Shown: positions 23,508-36,600, counted from the stretch's first letter. The stretch is DNA of 64,000 nt from Maratus speciosus (GCA_963932465.1 OZ010799.1:282358083-282422082), one strand, 5' to 3'. Translations and numbers: made by a program. The notes: generated by a model from the letters alone, not told the origin.

Positions 23508-25930
23508 TAGAAACGGAACCATCGAATGATCACTCTTGTTCCTGTCCCTCCCTCTGTCAGAGCATTTTTTAACATGAAAAGTTCAAACTTGGCAGAGCTA
23601 TACAGGCTATTTACTGACCCACATTTTTATCGTTTATCAGCCATTCACAAATATGTTTAGGAAAAAAATATTTATTTTATATATCTTGTTGCGTACCGTT
23701 CAAATGACTGCATCGCAACTCAAAAATGTGTTTGTTTTAATTTTAAATATTTTATTTTCAGAGATATCGTCGAATATGCACAGCAAAAACATGTCTTTCA
23801 CTCCTTATTTCCAAATTTACTGAATCTAAAACCATGAAAAATGCGGGGTAGAACGAGTTTATTTAATCCTTGCAGGAAAACTATAAGGATTATTCTAGGT
23901 CACATAACTTTTAAGAAAATCGCAATTTTCCATTGCACACAAACTTTACTTTTCGGTGGCGCAGCGGAGGATTTGAGGTGTGATTGAGGAACCTATCGAC
24001 GCGGAATTATCCAAGGATTGTTGATAACGATTTAAAAAATGTTGGTAATTGACTGAGATATTAATTCAAAGCCTTTCTAGAAAAACGCGGCACGAACCAA
24101 GGGTGGTTTGGAGCTTTGCAGCCTCCTTTCGAAGCGCGTTTTGCAGATTACCATGTTTAAACATTGTGCAAGGCCTTTGTTGTAGATAAGGCATGTCATA
24201 GGTCTACCATTGTGATAAAGAGTCAACGTTTCTTTTAAAAAAAATTCCAATATTGTATGTAATAATTAATTAATTATATGGAACACTTTGTGCGCGATGA
24301 AAACTCGCACTTGAACTATTATTGCATGTAAAGGTAGAATTTTGTAATTGACATTTATCTCATTTTGTGATATGCTAGGATTTAAAAAAATGTATATCTA
24401 CACAACTGTTTTCCAATGACATTGTAGCATTTTAATATTTTCAGAACTTAATTATAATTTAGTAAATAAATTTTATGGCTTTTTTTTCTGTTAGCGAAAC
24501 GAAGGTGATAAATCGACAAACATTCTTTATGGATATGATTATATAGGAGTTACAAGAACAATGGATTTGATTATACGCCAAAAAAAGGTCAGAAATTGTG
24601 AAGCTATTACAAAGAAATATTTTAAATACTAAAAGTAGTAAATAAAATGTAAATAAAAAAAAAAGAATGTCATATGGGTAATCGGGGTTAATATGAGAAA
24701 AAAAAAATTCTAATATTTTCTTGTTACTTCACTTGTGATCTTTTCAACCTTTGCCCCATTAAAAAGTACTGTAGTTTGTGTTTTCCTTTTCTTCGTCTGA
24801 TTATGAATAGAAAAACATTGTTTGGAACAAAATTAATGGTAAAAAATTTCTGTCTCATATTAGTCTCGTTGAATGGGTCTAATATGAGACGGGTATGGAA
24901 CTAATGTGGGGGATCTTTATTTTTAAATTGTTGTAAGCACTAAAGAAACGAGAACAGTTATCCCGGGTCAAATAATTACCCTCTATTATTTAGACTTTTT
25001 TTAATATCTTTAAATTTGATTGAATTTTTAGAAATCATTCATGCATGCTCCAGAATACTCGTGACAACCCGAGCCCATTTTCTAATTTATTATAGTAATT
25101 TAGGGTAAAAAAACTATGAAAATCATACATTAATCTTGAACCATATTTTTATGGTGATTTAATCGTAAATTGACAATGGTATAATACTTGTTATGGAACA
25201 AAAAATGTAGTCTACGTACTTACCTGTTTATTCATTAATCATTAAATACTTAAATAGCCATGAAAGTGAAATTTTCTCGTTTTTGTATGTTTTTCCTGGA
25301 AGACATGGCAATTTTAGACAATAGTTTTAGTAGTCTTATAGACTGTGTTTAAGAAATACTAATAATGTTTTTTTATAATTCCTAATATTATAAGTATCAT
25401 AAAATAAAAATAAGAATAAAAATATCAATACGTGGCTTCTTAGGTAACCTGTTCAATCAAACCAAACTGGTAAATAAAAAAACTAGCATTTTATATCAAT
25501 CGATTAAGAAACATAGCTGATTATACTACTGTTAAGCTTGAAAAGAAAATAAAACAAAAACATATCTGGCATACTAAAACAAACAAACAAAAATTAAAGA
25601 TAAATACTTACTCTTTTAGGTAGATTTCGTAAGAAATACTATCTATTACATTCTCCCCTAGTTTGGAATTTCCGAAATAATTTTGCAGATATACGCCGAT
25701 CATGATCCCTAGAACCCAAAACCACCCCCAGTTCAAACCTTTATCTAGTATCTTCTCTATATACATATATCAGTTTTTTATAGACACGAGAACTTTCATA
25801 ATTATGCACAATTCTCTTTCAAACTGACACATAAAATCAAGGTGTAGAAAATCTCGGTCAAGTTCGTTAATGGGCTTATATTATATATAATAATTATATG
25901 AGTGATTTAAACGGAAACTTTTCACAAAAA
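23508..25930. other. AT-rich stretch without recognised genes
   Basis: No frame with recognisable motifs. A patch at 23950-24200 is less AT-rich (CGGTGGCGCAGCGGAGG near 23956) but is not recognised. GGGGTTAATATGAGA (24679-24693) and TCTCATATTAG (24852-24862) are inverted but too short to define an element. Confidence 0.5.
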
Positions 25931-26914
25931 TGTCAAAGGAAATTTCCCTGTTATGGAATAATCTTTTTCTCCAGCTTGTAATTATCATAACCTCAATTTC
26001 AAGGAATTGCAGTGAAACCGGTTCTAATTAAATTATTCCTTTGCAAAAAAAATTTCTATAATGAAAAAAACAAAAACAAAAACAAACAAACAAGAGAATG
26101 TATTGATTCAATCAGGTGTTAAATGACAATCCATTTTAAATTAATGACTTTAATGTCAATGCAAATTTTATTTCACATATATATGTATCTCTAGGAAAAT
26201 ATTCTTTAAAGATGTTTTTCTTTTCCCTGTAATGGAATGGTCTTTTTCCTCATCTTCTAACTCTCGTCACCTCAGTGTCAAGGAATTGCAAGAAAATCGT
26301 CTGTGATTGAATTCTTCCTTTCGAGAAAATTTCTGTAATACAATTAAAGAAAATAAAAGAAATAGAAAGTGTTGACGCAATCAGGTGTTAAATGGCAATC
26401 CTTATTTAAATTAATGACTTTTAAATATTGTAATATACATTGTAAATTTTAATTCACAAAAATATGTGAATTATTATCTAGGGAATTATTATCTAGGGAA
26501 ATATTCTTTAATGAAGTTTATCTTTTCCCTGTAATGGAATGGTCATTTTCCTCATCTTCTGACACTCGTGATCTCAATGTCAAGCAATAGCAATAAAATC
26601 GTTTGTGGTTGAATTCTTCCTTTCCGAGAAAATTTCTATAATAAAAAGAAAAAAAATAGAAAGTGATGACGGCAATCAAGCATTAAACAGCAATCCGTTT
26701 TAAATTAATGACTTTTAAATCTCAATGTACATTACAATTTAATAAAAAAAAAAATGTATATCTAGAGAAATATTCTTTAGAGATGTTATCTTTTCTTCAT
26801 AATGCCTTTTTCCTCATCATCTAACTCTCGTCACCTCAATGTCCACGAATTCAATAAAATCGTTTGTATTTGAATTCTTCGCTTCCTAGAAAATTTCTAT
26901 AATAATAATAATAA

Positions 26915-28561
26915 TCTATATATTTAAAACGCTAAGCGTTTTCTTTCGACAGTCCGTGAGAAGAAACTACTGTATCAAATTACACCAATCTTTTTTTAAA
27001 TGAAAGATATTTGGCCACAGATTTGTTATCTTACAATCGTTTCTTCAAATATTTTATTAATTAGCCGTAATTTTAAATTAAAATTCTACAGTTGCATATG
27101 CGTAGTATATAAGTACAAGTCTGCCTTCGGAGTGACACGCTGCACATGCGCAAAGACTCTCTCAGTTGAACTATCATATTACCGGTAGAAGTTGTTTTAA
27201 GTTCGTCTGCTATTCGATCTTACTGTAAACTAGCTTTTCTTTCCTTCACAAAGTTAATATTATTTGGTTATTTCAGCATTTTTAACAATTCAAAAATTTA
27301 CTGTGTCGATATTAAAAGTTAGATATGGGTTATTTCGTGATTGCCATATTGTTTCGGTCATATTACATACAGAAGATAAACACAGTGATTTGAGGCTAAA
27401 AGTCATATCCGTCTTATGAAATGCCAATAGTTACACAAGAAGATTGGGAAATTAGCATGATAAATTGTAGCTCCTTCTTTGAAAAAAGTAAGGTATCAAA
27501 TATTAAAACGCAAAAGTATTTCTGTAAGATCAAAACTCAAATTTGAGACAATTGCGTATGCGTCAACTGTTTTAAATACCTCTTGAATTTAGAAGGAGCG
27601 ACAATGAGTTCTCGCTAGCGTAGTGGGTTAACGCATAAGTCTAAAGCTCAGAATTTTTGTAGCGGGCCCAGGTTTGAATCCAAGCCTGGCAAAATTTGTA
27701 ATATTTTTGTCGATAAAATTAATTTCTGTAATGACATATTTTATTAGGAAAAGAAGTTTTAGGATTTTAATTTTATTATTATTATTATTATTTGAATGCT
27801 TTATAGTTAAATAAAATTTAACACTCAATAATATTTTGAAAAAATAATGATTTTATATTTAAGATATTTAAGCTAAAATATTTTGCATGTAATTATCAAT
27901 TGAATAAGTTGAGCTGATCTACAATTTTCGTTATATTTTCTGACCATTATCAAGAATATATATGTGTGTGTCAGAAAGAGAAGTTTGTCATTCTTTTCCG
28001 TAAAAAATAAAACGGAAAGAAAGAAAAATTTTCCTATAAGAGCTATAAAAGAAATTAACCTTGATATCCAGGTTTAATATTTAAAAAATGTAAAATAAAA
28101 TTCAAGTAATAAAAAATATACATTATAAATCGTTAGCTGCATCAAGTTTCAAATTTAGATTTTTAGTGAAGGAGACAGATAAAAATAAAGTTCATGGCAG
28201 CTTTTAATCGTTGTGTAGTTAAAAATAAATAAATGGAAATAAATATTGTTATTTGTTTAAAAAAAGAGGCCGTAGTAAGTAAATTTAAATTCTCTATCCG
28301 GCATTTTTAGGTAAATATCTGATAAAAAAGCAAGCGTGATTGGTTGTACATTATAAACTTAAAATTCTTTCACTTCATTGAATAGGTTAGACTGACAGCA
28401 CCATCTATCACCTTAAAGAAATAAGAGTCACTTATGCAATAAATTCGTCACGTGATTCGTCATTCAGTAATTAATTTAAAAGCAACTACTTAAAAATTCA
28501 AGAATTTTTCTGATGAAACATTCAAATTATTTACCGTCAAATCTTGACGGGCACTATCTAG
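26915..28561 (+). mobile_element. Non-autonomous Helitron
   Basis: It starts with TC (TCTATATATTTAAAACGC, 26915) and ends with CTAG (28558-28561). Eleven bases after a perfect 7-bp hairpin (CCGTCAA 28534-28540, loop ATC, TTGACGG 28544-28550) lies the 3' end. The left neighbour is A and the right neighbour T, with the AATAATAAT target continuing on both sides and no duplication. These are all the diagnostic signs of a Helitron, which moves by rolling-circle replication. The 1647-bp interior encodes no Rep/helicase and carries a tRNA-derived SINE. Confidence 0.9.
27604..27792 (+). mobile_element. tRNA-derived SINE inside the Helitron
   Basis: A tRNA-like head contains an A-box-like TAGCGTAGTGGGTTAACGC (27615-27633) and a B box GGTTTGAATCC within GGGCCCAGGTTTGAATCC (about 27664-27681). 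An ATT-repeat end lies near 27770-27792. It differs from the SINE at 21.4 kb. Clear target duplications were not found. Either it jumped into the Helitron or it was captured by it. Confidence 0.65.
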
Positions 28562-30109
28562 TAATAATAATAATAATAATAAAAAGTGTTGATGCACTCA
28601 GGCATAAAATGGCAATCCGTTTTAAATTAAGAACTTTTAAATCTAATTGTAAATTTTAATTCACAAATATAAGTATTTCTAGGGAAATATTTTAATGATG
28701 TTTATCTTTTCCCTATAATGGAATGGACATTTTCTTCATCTTCGGACACTCGAAACCACAGTGTCAAGGAACTGCAACAAAATCGTTTGTGATTGAATTC
28801 TTCCTTTCCGAGAAAATTTCTATAATACAAAGAAAAAAAAAGAGAAAGAGAAAGTGCTGATGCAATCAGGTGTTAAATGGCAATCCGTTTTAAATTAATG
28901 ACTTTTAAATCTCGATGTTTCTTCTAACTCTCGTCACCTCAATATCAAGGTCTTGTAAGAAAATAGTTTCTGGTTGAATTCTTCCTTTCCGAGAAAATTT
29001 CTATAATACAAATAAAAAAAAGAGAAAGAGAAAGTGTTGATACAATCAGGTGTTAAATGGCAATCCGTTTTAAATTAATGGCTTTTAAATCTCATTGTAC
29101 ATTTTAATTCACAAAAATATGTATCTCTAGGGAAATATTCTTTAATGAAGTTTATCTTTTCCCTGTAATGAAATGGTCTTTATACACATCTTCTAACTCT
29201 CGTCACCTCAATGTCAAGGAATTGCAAGAAAATTGTTTGTGGTTGAATTCTTCCTTTCCGAGAAAATTTCTATAATAAAAAGAAAAAAAAAAATAGGAAG
29301 CGTTGACGGCAATCAGGCATTAAATAGCAATCCGTTTTAAATTAATGACATATAAATCTCAATATACATTTTAATTAACAAAAATATGTATGTCTAGGGA
29401 AATATTCTTCAATGATGTTTATCTTTTCCCCGTAATAGAGTGACCTTTTTCATCATCTTCTATTTTTCGTCACCTCAATGTCAAGAATTCAATAAAATCG
29501 TTTGTGATTGAATTCTTCCTTTCCGAGAAAATTTCTATAATAAAAAGAAATAAAAGAAATAAAAATTGTTGACGTACCCAAGCTTTAAATGACAATAAGT
29601 TTTAAATTAATGACTTTTAAATCTAATTGTAAATTTCAATTCACAAAATTATGTATTTCTAGGGGAAATTTTTAATGATATTTGTATTTTCTCTGTAATA
29701 GAATGGTCATTTTCCTCATCTTCGGACACTCGAGACCTCAGTATCAAGGAATTGCAATAAAATCGTTCATGATTGAATTCTTCCTCTCCGAGAAAATTTC
29801 TATAATACAAAAAAAGAAAAGAGAAATAGAAAGTGTTAATGCAATCAGGTGTTATATGACAATCCGTTTTAATTTAACAATTTTTAAATCTCAATGTAAA
29901 TTTTAATTCACAAATATATGTATCTCTAGGGAAATATTCTTTAATGATATTTATCTTTTCTCTGCAACGGAATGGTCATTTTCCTCATCTTTTGACACTC
30001 GTGACCTCAATGTCAAATTTTAAAATAATTGCCAATAAAGACCTGTATATTTTTTAAGAAAAGTACTGTTCACGTCGGTTTCATTATAGAAATTCCTCTG
30101 CAATGTTGT

Positions 30110-31377
30110 TTTATACTTTCTTCTATCTTCAATAGAAGAAAGTATTGTAATCGAAAATTTTTTGACTTCCGGTTTTTGACGGATTTATATGTTTTAGGGA
30201 TCAGAGATTCAAAAAAATGTTTATAGAATATGGCTAACTGTCTGCATGTTCGTCTGCTTGCTGTCCGACTGTCCGCCAGTCCGGTTCTCCATGTGTCCGT
30301 TTGTCTGTTGCCACTGTACCATTAAAACGTGTATGAAGTTATGCATAGAATTGAACCAGTTTTCTTTTTTAAGTTTTTGGCTATGCCAAGCAGGACCTTC
30401 CTTCATTTGGAAAAAAATCCGCCGAAAGAGGGCGCTGTAATAGCGATTTTTGTGCCATTTTGAATATTGTACCATCGAAAAATATATGAAGTTATGTATA
30501 TAATTGAACCAATTTTTTAAGAAGTTTTTGGCTATAGCATGCAGGTCCTTCCTTAATTTGGAAAAAAATCGGCCGGAAGAGGCGCTGTAATAGCGATTTT
30601 TGTGCCATTTTAAATATTGCACCGTTGAAAAGTGTATGAAGTTATGCATAGAATTGAACCAATTTTTTTTTAAGTTCTTGGCTATGGCAAGCAGGTCCTT
30701 CCTTATTTTGGAAAAAATCCGCCTTAGGAGGCGCTGTAATAGCGATTTTTATATGGCACTGTATAGGGGCGCTGTAGTAGCAATCTGAATATTGTACCAT
30801 CTAAAAATCTATGAAGTTATGCATAGATTTGAACTAAATTTTTTGTGTATGTTTTTGATCATGGCAAGAAGGTTCTCCCTGAATGTGGAAAAATTCCGCC
30901 GGAAGGGGGCGCTGTAATAGCGACTTTTGTGCCATTTTCAATATTGTATCTTTGAAAAGTGTATGAACGAATGCATAGAATTGAACCAAATTTTTTGTGT
31001 ATGTTTTTGGCCATGACAAGAATGTCCTCCCTAAATGTGGAAAAATTCCGCAGGAAAGGGGCACTGTAATACCGACTTTTGTGTAATCTTCATAATTTTT
31101 CGTAGTTCTATTATACATCAGTGCCTCATAAATCGACGGGAATTTCCCATCCTGATAAGCCGAATATTCGCGAATATTCGCGATTTTATTAAATATGATG
31201 ATCGAGATTAACTCGTTTTTACTGCGATTAATTGACTGAAGCAGAAATTTAAGATGAAAGTCAAAGATGTTATAGTGTTGAATTAATAAAAATGAAAGAT
31301 TGACATCGGTAACAACATTTTGAAATATTAAAATATATGAGATAGAAGAAAGTTTTGGGATTGGCACATGCTACTAG
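30110..31377 (+). mobile_element. Helentron-like (HINE) element, family C (same ends as B)
   Basis: The head is a perfect 12-bp hairpin, ACTTTCTTCTAT (30115-30126) and ATAGAAGAAAGT (30132-30143), followed by GACTTCCGGTTTTTGACGG and a degenerate CTGTCCG microsatellite (30236-30318). Five units of about 145-176 bp follow (starts near 30325, 30469, 30618, 30794, 30944), each with GAAGTTATGCATAGAATTGAA or a variant and, in most, GGCGCTGTAATAGCG. The tail repeats ATAGAAGAAAGT (31342-31353) and ends near ACTAG (31373-31377). Minus-strand frames of 142 and 177 codons run through the units but are repeat artefacts. Confidence 0.8.
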
Positions 31378-33483
31378 CTTTGTTAACAGTTAATTCCACA
31401 ATTATTTAAAATTGCAAACATAAACAAATATATGAAATGCTTTTACCTCTTAAAATTTTCAATTTCACAAAAATTCCAGTTATCTGAACTATAAAACGAT
31501 TTTGAAGTAAGAAATAATGACTTATATCCTTTATTCTGAAAGTGTCGGGATTACATGTGAATACGCCTGTTTCTTTTACAATTGAACTTCAACTTATCTT
31601 TTATTTACTTTATTCTGTCGAAAAACGCATGATCTTGAAGATTACAAAAGATTGAAAGCAAAAAGGCATATAAGAACTCATTTAATTTAATGGTTACAGA
31701 TTACGAATCAATAGCAATTTAAGACTTGAAAAGTTTGAGATAAGAAAAAAGAAAAATTTCTGTTTATTATAATTTCATTTAAAAGTAATTCTATTGCAAA
31801 TAAATTTGTTTCTCAAAAATGAAAGAAAATTTCGGAAATACATTCAGATTTTTATAAATTCCTTTAATATTTACAAGTATTTTTCGAGTTTTCGTATAAA
31901 TTTAAGTCGTCAGATTAAAATAGCCTTTGATGCAGATGAAAAAGATTTTTATAAAGAAAAATTTTTTCCCTTAAAATAACGAATATTTTGAAAATGCTAC
32001 AAAATCATTTTTTAGTCTTAAATTTTAGCTTTAACTTAACATTATCTGAATTTCCTTTAAAAAAATATTTAAAACATACACGTAACTTTGAATAAAAATA
32101 TCTACGCTACTTCGATTGACCGTTTCTTAAACCAGGACTTGAGTGCTATTATTCAAAAATACTTATGTTATTAACATTGACTTTTTTTTTAACATTTCTT
32201 TATTGGGCAATATTTTACGAATTTTAGCAAGAATGGTTTTACACAACGGAGTGCATTTTATGACAACCGTTTATTGATTTCCACATTCAATTTTACCTTC
32301 AATGTACTCAAGTAGAGTGTCTTTATAAAGATCAGAGTGGCGACAGACGAGTTCAGATTGATAGATTTTTCCGAACTATGGCAACCCAAATAAAGTAATT
32401 TGAAAAAAATGTCCTAGTCGAGTACAGTTAGGCAAATGAGAGAAGTTAACTGACATTAGCTTGGGGATAATTGCAAATTCATCAAATTTTTATCCAATAT
32501 ATTTTCGACCAATCAAATCATATTAGTCATACATCGTGACTATTGTTTATCAAGATACTCTATCTGATAGCATCGCACTCGTATGAGATGGGGTAGACAG
32601 TCGTATATATATAAAAAAATTGACCTGATTCTGTATCCTTCTATATATATATAAAAGTAACGATTTGGAAACGGCCCAAAAGATTTGGAAATGGACAAAT
32701 GAAAATCTTTGTAGATACCACGAAACGTATCTGATTGGTCAAAGCTTTCTGTCTTTTCATAGCGGGAATTGTGCTTGTCGAAAACCATGAAAGTAGAGAA
32801 TTTAGATAGAGGTCGCGGGGAAAGGGGAGAATCTTCTACATTTCTATAGACTTATGTTTCTTGTTTTTTTTAGGGGTCAATGCCAAAAGTGATTTTTGCA
32901 AAAATATGATAATTTCCATTAACTAATTAGAAAGGGGCTAGGGAGATGCCATCTGTGCTTCGAATCTATAAATTGAATGCATAGAAAAAAAGGGATCGCA
33001 AAGCTATCGAGAATGGAAACGCGAAACAATTACGTCTGTGGTTGGCTAGAAAAGAGAGATTGTTTCGCGATACCAAACGGAATCGCTAAGTTATTACGCA
33101 GGGTTTGTTGAGCGTAAAGAGCAGAAGGCAGAACCCCCCCCCCCCCCCCCTTCTCTAGAGAAAGGAAAAACTATTCACGATACGATGATAATTTTAGCCT
33201 AAAATCTTTCTTGATGTACTAGAATTGTAATGTAAAATTCCACATTCGTATCCTTTTGGTGATTGGTAACATCGGTCATATACATATACAAATAACTGCT
33301 AAAAGCAGAAGCTTCTTTTTTGAAGTCGATTAAAAATCATAAATTCTAGGGCACACATTATCAAAAGAGTATTCTGTAATTTACACGCCTTTTTCTTAAA
33401 ATATGCCAGTAAAAAAGATTGTATAAATAAAACCTTATGATGGAAAAAATGGATAATATTTATATAAACATTTAAAACATACA
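31378..33483. other. No recognised gene; possible Helitron start
   Basis: AT-rich sequence. TCTATATATATATAAAAG at 32640-32657 resembles the 5' end of the Helitron at 26915, but no matching hairpin-CTAG end was found downstream. A run of about 18 C lies at 33136-33153. No gene is supported. Confidence 0.5.
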
Positions 33484-33814
33484 TATAATTACTTAGAAAG
33501 GTGTTACAAATATAAAAAGATATTATTTAATATAACTCTGAGATCTTTCAAATGCATGCGCGTTTATTTTCAAGGGGAAAAGATGACTGGCTAGATAAGA
33601 AAACACAATTAAAAACTAAACAAAATACTACTCATGCGCAAGAGAAGTTCAGTATGTATTTCGCGTAGTATTTTGTTTTGTTTTAATTATGTTTTCTATT
33701 CTAGTCAGTCATCTTTCACCCTTTGAAAATGAAATCCTGTGCGTTTGAAAGATCTCAGTAGTTATATTAAATAATATCTTTATATATTTACAATACCTTT
33801 TTAAGTAATTATAT
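33484..33814. mobile_element. Fold-back MITE
   Basis: Two arms of about 150 bp are inverted copies. TATTATTTAATATAACT (33521-33537) pairs with AGTTATATTAAATAATA near 33760-33776. GAGATCTTTCAAATGCATGCGCG pairs, with gaps, with the stretch at 33728-33758. TTTTGTTTTGTTTTAATT faces AATTAAAAACTAAACAAAA across a centre near 33650. Non-coding. Confidence 0.75.
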
Positions 33815-34948
33815 ATATCTTTTAAAGTTTATATTAATAAGAATGTGAAAATTCGTCTCATCAAATTTTTATTTTTCTCTATAAAAAAACATTTTTTGTA
33901 ACATTAATAAAGTTTTTTTTTAATAAATTAAACTGCCATTTTACTGGGGATTTTTTTAAATAAAATGTTGTGTAACTCATAATCTGCTAATCTAACCAGT
34001 ACTTGCAAAAAAAAAAAAAAAAAAAAAAAAAAAAGAAAATTAGAGTGCACTGTCTGCAAAATACGTCGAAACGTTGCGCATAACAAAATGATTTATCGTG
34101 TCATTTAATTTAAGTAAAATTTTCTGACAGTGAAGAGATATTCTTAGTCACAATTGTAAACAAAATGCATTAATGTATCAAATGATAGAATGTAGATTTC
34201 ATTACACACATTAATTAGGCTCCTTTCTATGTCTTGCAGTTGTTTCTCAACGTGTGTACGTAGAGTATAAATGAATCATAATAAATAAATATATTTTGTT
34301 TTATCGTTTTAGACTATAAAACGTTTCTTAATTAAAACATTTTATATTTCTTATTTATTAAAAAAGTCTGTTTATCTGTAATGCTATATGTGTACTCAAG
34401 GATACTACGTTTTCCCCAAAAAACTGTAATAGCCCTCACAATTATGAAAATAACAACATTATTGAGTTACTTATGTTTCTGTACTTGTGTGTGTGTTTAT
34501 AATAAATAAAAAGAAAAATTACCTATTCACTTTCTGACAAAAATGCTACATTTCTCAACTCAGACTTTTCTTTTATTGTTTTAAGTACGAGGAATATTCC
34601 AATTTGGAAATAACACTAGAAGAAAAATGTATTTGTTAGAGAAAAGAAGAAAATGTTATCATTTCAAAAAGTTTTTGAACTTTTGCCATATAGCTATGTC
34701 AGAAGGTTCCAGAGGACCGAAAATAATGTGATTCTGTATAATTCGAGTAAGATTTTATTTAAAAAAAATAAATTAGTAAAAAAAAAACTTTTCAGAAAAT
34801 GCTCCCTTTTTTTTCTTTTAAAAAAAAAGGAGAAATATATGAAATAATTTTGCCTTCTATGAGGCGTGTACAGATAAATCTCGTTCTAAGCGTGTAAATT
34901 GACGCGTTGATGTTTAAGTTAAGCGCGTAAGGAACATCATATGTACGG
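33815..34948. other. No recognised gene; A-tract
   Basis: AT-rich sequence with about 28 consecutive A at 34007-34034. No repeat or gene noticed. Confidence 0.5.
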
Positions 34949-35155
34949 AGAACGAGGATAACGAAAAAGACAGGTTACAGCGGTGCATCCCAAGTGTCTT
35001 TTTTTTACAGACCGCTAGAGTGACGTGGTGCTCTTTTTTTCGTACACCTGCGTTGATGTATTAGAGCATAACATGACTCCAGCGGTCTGTAAAAAAAGAT
35101 ACGTGGAATCCACCGCGGTAGCCTGTCTTTTTTGTTATCCTCGTATGGAGGATGC
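34949..35155. repeat. Imperfect palindrome (fold-back)
   Basis: ACGAGGATAAC-AAAAAGACAGG (left arm from 34952) and its inverted counterpart (right arm to about 35143) enclose further paired blocks, including TTTTTTTTACAGACCGCTAGAGT against ACTCCAGCGGTCTGTAAAAAAA. Arms are about 75 bp. Mismatches are scattered, so this is an old fold-back or the adjoining ends of two elements. Confidence 0.65.
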
Positions 35156-35224
35156 ATTATGTTGCGAAGCGGTCATTTTCCTTTTGATGTTTGAAAGTGG
35201 TAGTACTTTTAAGGTGGCTGGAGG

Positions 35225-35640
35225 AGTTAAGAAACCGTCCAAATGATACCAACGTGCAGTAATACAACTTGTATCAGCAGAAGATTAAAGCTTGTTGAGA
35301 TGAATCGGAAAATGATTGCTGTGTACTGAAAAAGTGCTTGTTAAAGACAACTGTTATGGATTGGTCACGAATGCTCCGTGACGGCAGTGAAAAAAAAGAC
35401 GAAATTAGTACTTCTTGGTTTGATGTACAAAGTTGCTACCGAGACAGTGGCTGCGGATATTGACACTGTGGTCACGATGTTCCGTCGACGAAGCATTCAT
35501 GACTTGGCAAGTGAATTTAAAGTTTCCGTGTGTTCAAGCAACAGGAGAAATATTTCTTTGTCAACAGCATTAGACGATTTCCCAAAGAATGGAATGCTTG
35601 TCTCAACGCCATGGTTGACTTTTCTAAACAATTGTGTATG
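35225..35640 (+). pseudogene. Possible mariner/Tc1-like transposase N-terminal remnant
   Basis: In shifting frames, KTTVMDWSRMLRDGSEK (35339-35391) resembles the first helix-turn-helix segment of mariner-type transposases. IHDLASEFKVSVCSSNRR (about 35498-35551) resembles the second helix-turn-helix (usual form I-ELA-E-G-S-GSV-RIL). The catalytic domain is not seen, and at least one frameshift separates the pieces. This rests on motif resemblance only and could be wrong; the fold-back just upstream may or may not be its end. Confidence 0.3.
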
Positions 35641-35779
35641 CTGTAAGTTTAAATATACACTATTATTTCCATTTCATTCTTTTTTTTTTTTTTTTTTTTT
35701 TTTGTTTCTGCTACTCATGTTCCGCTTATTGGAACAGTTAAAAGTGTTTCATTTGAACACGCCAAATAAAAAGTAAAGA

Positions 35780-36600
35780 AAAAGCAAGTGACTGAGGATA
35801 AAAGGACACGCTTAACTATTCCGATGGGGATTAATTTTAAGATTTATAATATTGGCGGAAAGATAGGTAGTGTCCTTTGTAATGTAAGACATCGAATTTA
35901 AAATAGCAAAATTAGAGAAATGAAAAAAGTAAATTTATTGCCCCATACGTGTTTAAAAATTACACCAATTTTGGTTTAGACGAAGGGGTATCATGTTTGT
36001 AACATGTACAGTTTAATATTCCATGTAGTGTTCTTCTTTTCAGACCATTATAGGGTTTTTCTAATTTTCAAGATTGACCTGTAGGCAAAACAAAAAAAAA
36101 ATTCAATAAAAAAAAATGTAAAAAGTTTCTGAAAGATTTTCAATAGAGATTCTTGAATTTAAACTTCTAGATATTCCTTAAGGACATTTAGAAATAGTTT
36201 TCTAGGCGAAGAGATAACACATTTGTACATTATTCTGCTTAAGATTCAAAACAATGTTCTTCTTTTCCGATCGTTATAGATTGTTTCACTTTTGCAGGCT
36301 TGACATATAATAGGCAGTTCAAAAACCTTCGATTCGATAAAAACTAAAAAAGTTCATGAAAGATTTCCACTGGCGATTTTTTGGAGAATGATTAAAGCGA
36401 AATTTCTTTCGACAATTTAAATTCTCTTTTTCTAAAGGAAACCTCTAGATATTCCTCAAGGATATTAGGAAATCTCTCTTCATTCTCGAAGTGATATTTT
36501 AGTGTTCATAATACAAAATGAAAGAAAATTTGTCAACAATTATTTATATCATAATTTTAAAATATGTATTTGCTTAAAAGACGTTATAAAAACACATTAA
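35780..36600. repeat. Old duplication in an AT-rich stretch
   Basis: GTTCTTCTTTTCAGACCATT at 36030 and GTTCTTCTTTTCCGATCGTT at 36256 begin two diverged copies, both continuing to CTAGATATTCCT-AAGGA (36168 and 36448). The rest of the interval is featureless AT-rich DNA. Confidence 0.5.

Larger units (their letters stand above)
25930..30020. repeat. Tandem array, unit about 267 bp, split by a Helitron
   Basis: Units contain CTAGGGAAATATTCTTTAAT, TAATGGAATGGTCATTTTCC, CTCGTGACCTCAATGTCAAG, GAATTCTTCCTTTCCGAGAA and AATGGCAATCCGTTTTAAAT. Starts lie near 26192, 26490, 26762, then after the Helitron near 28680, 29128, 29395, 29660 and 29928; spacing in the clean part is 265-270 bp. A shortened unit sits near 28905 and a degenerate one near 25935. 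Non-coding. Confidence 0.85.

Noticed and set aside
25930..30020. CRISPR-like array
   Set aside because: Units are 267 bp, without short conserved repeats separated by unique spacers, and the DNA is clearly eukaryotic.
30221..31367. Minus-strand frames of 142 and 177 codons
   Set aside because: They run through tandem units of Helentron-like element C and simply repeat the unit in translation.
32640..33153. A second complete Helitron starting at 32640
   Set aside because: Only a 5'-like TCTATATATATA phrase is present; no hairpin followed by CTAG was found downstream.
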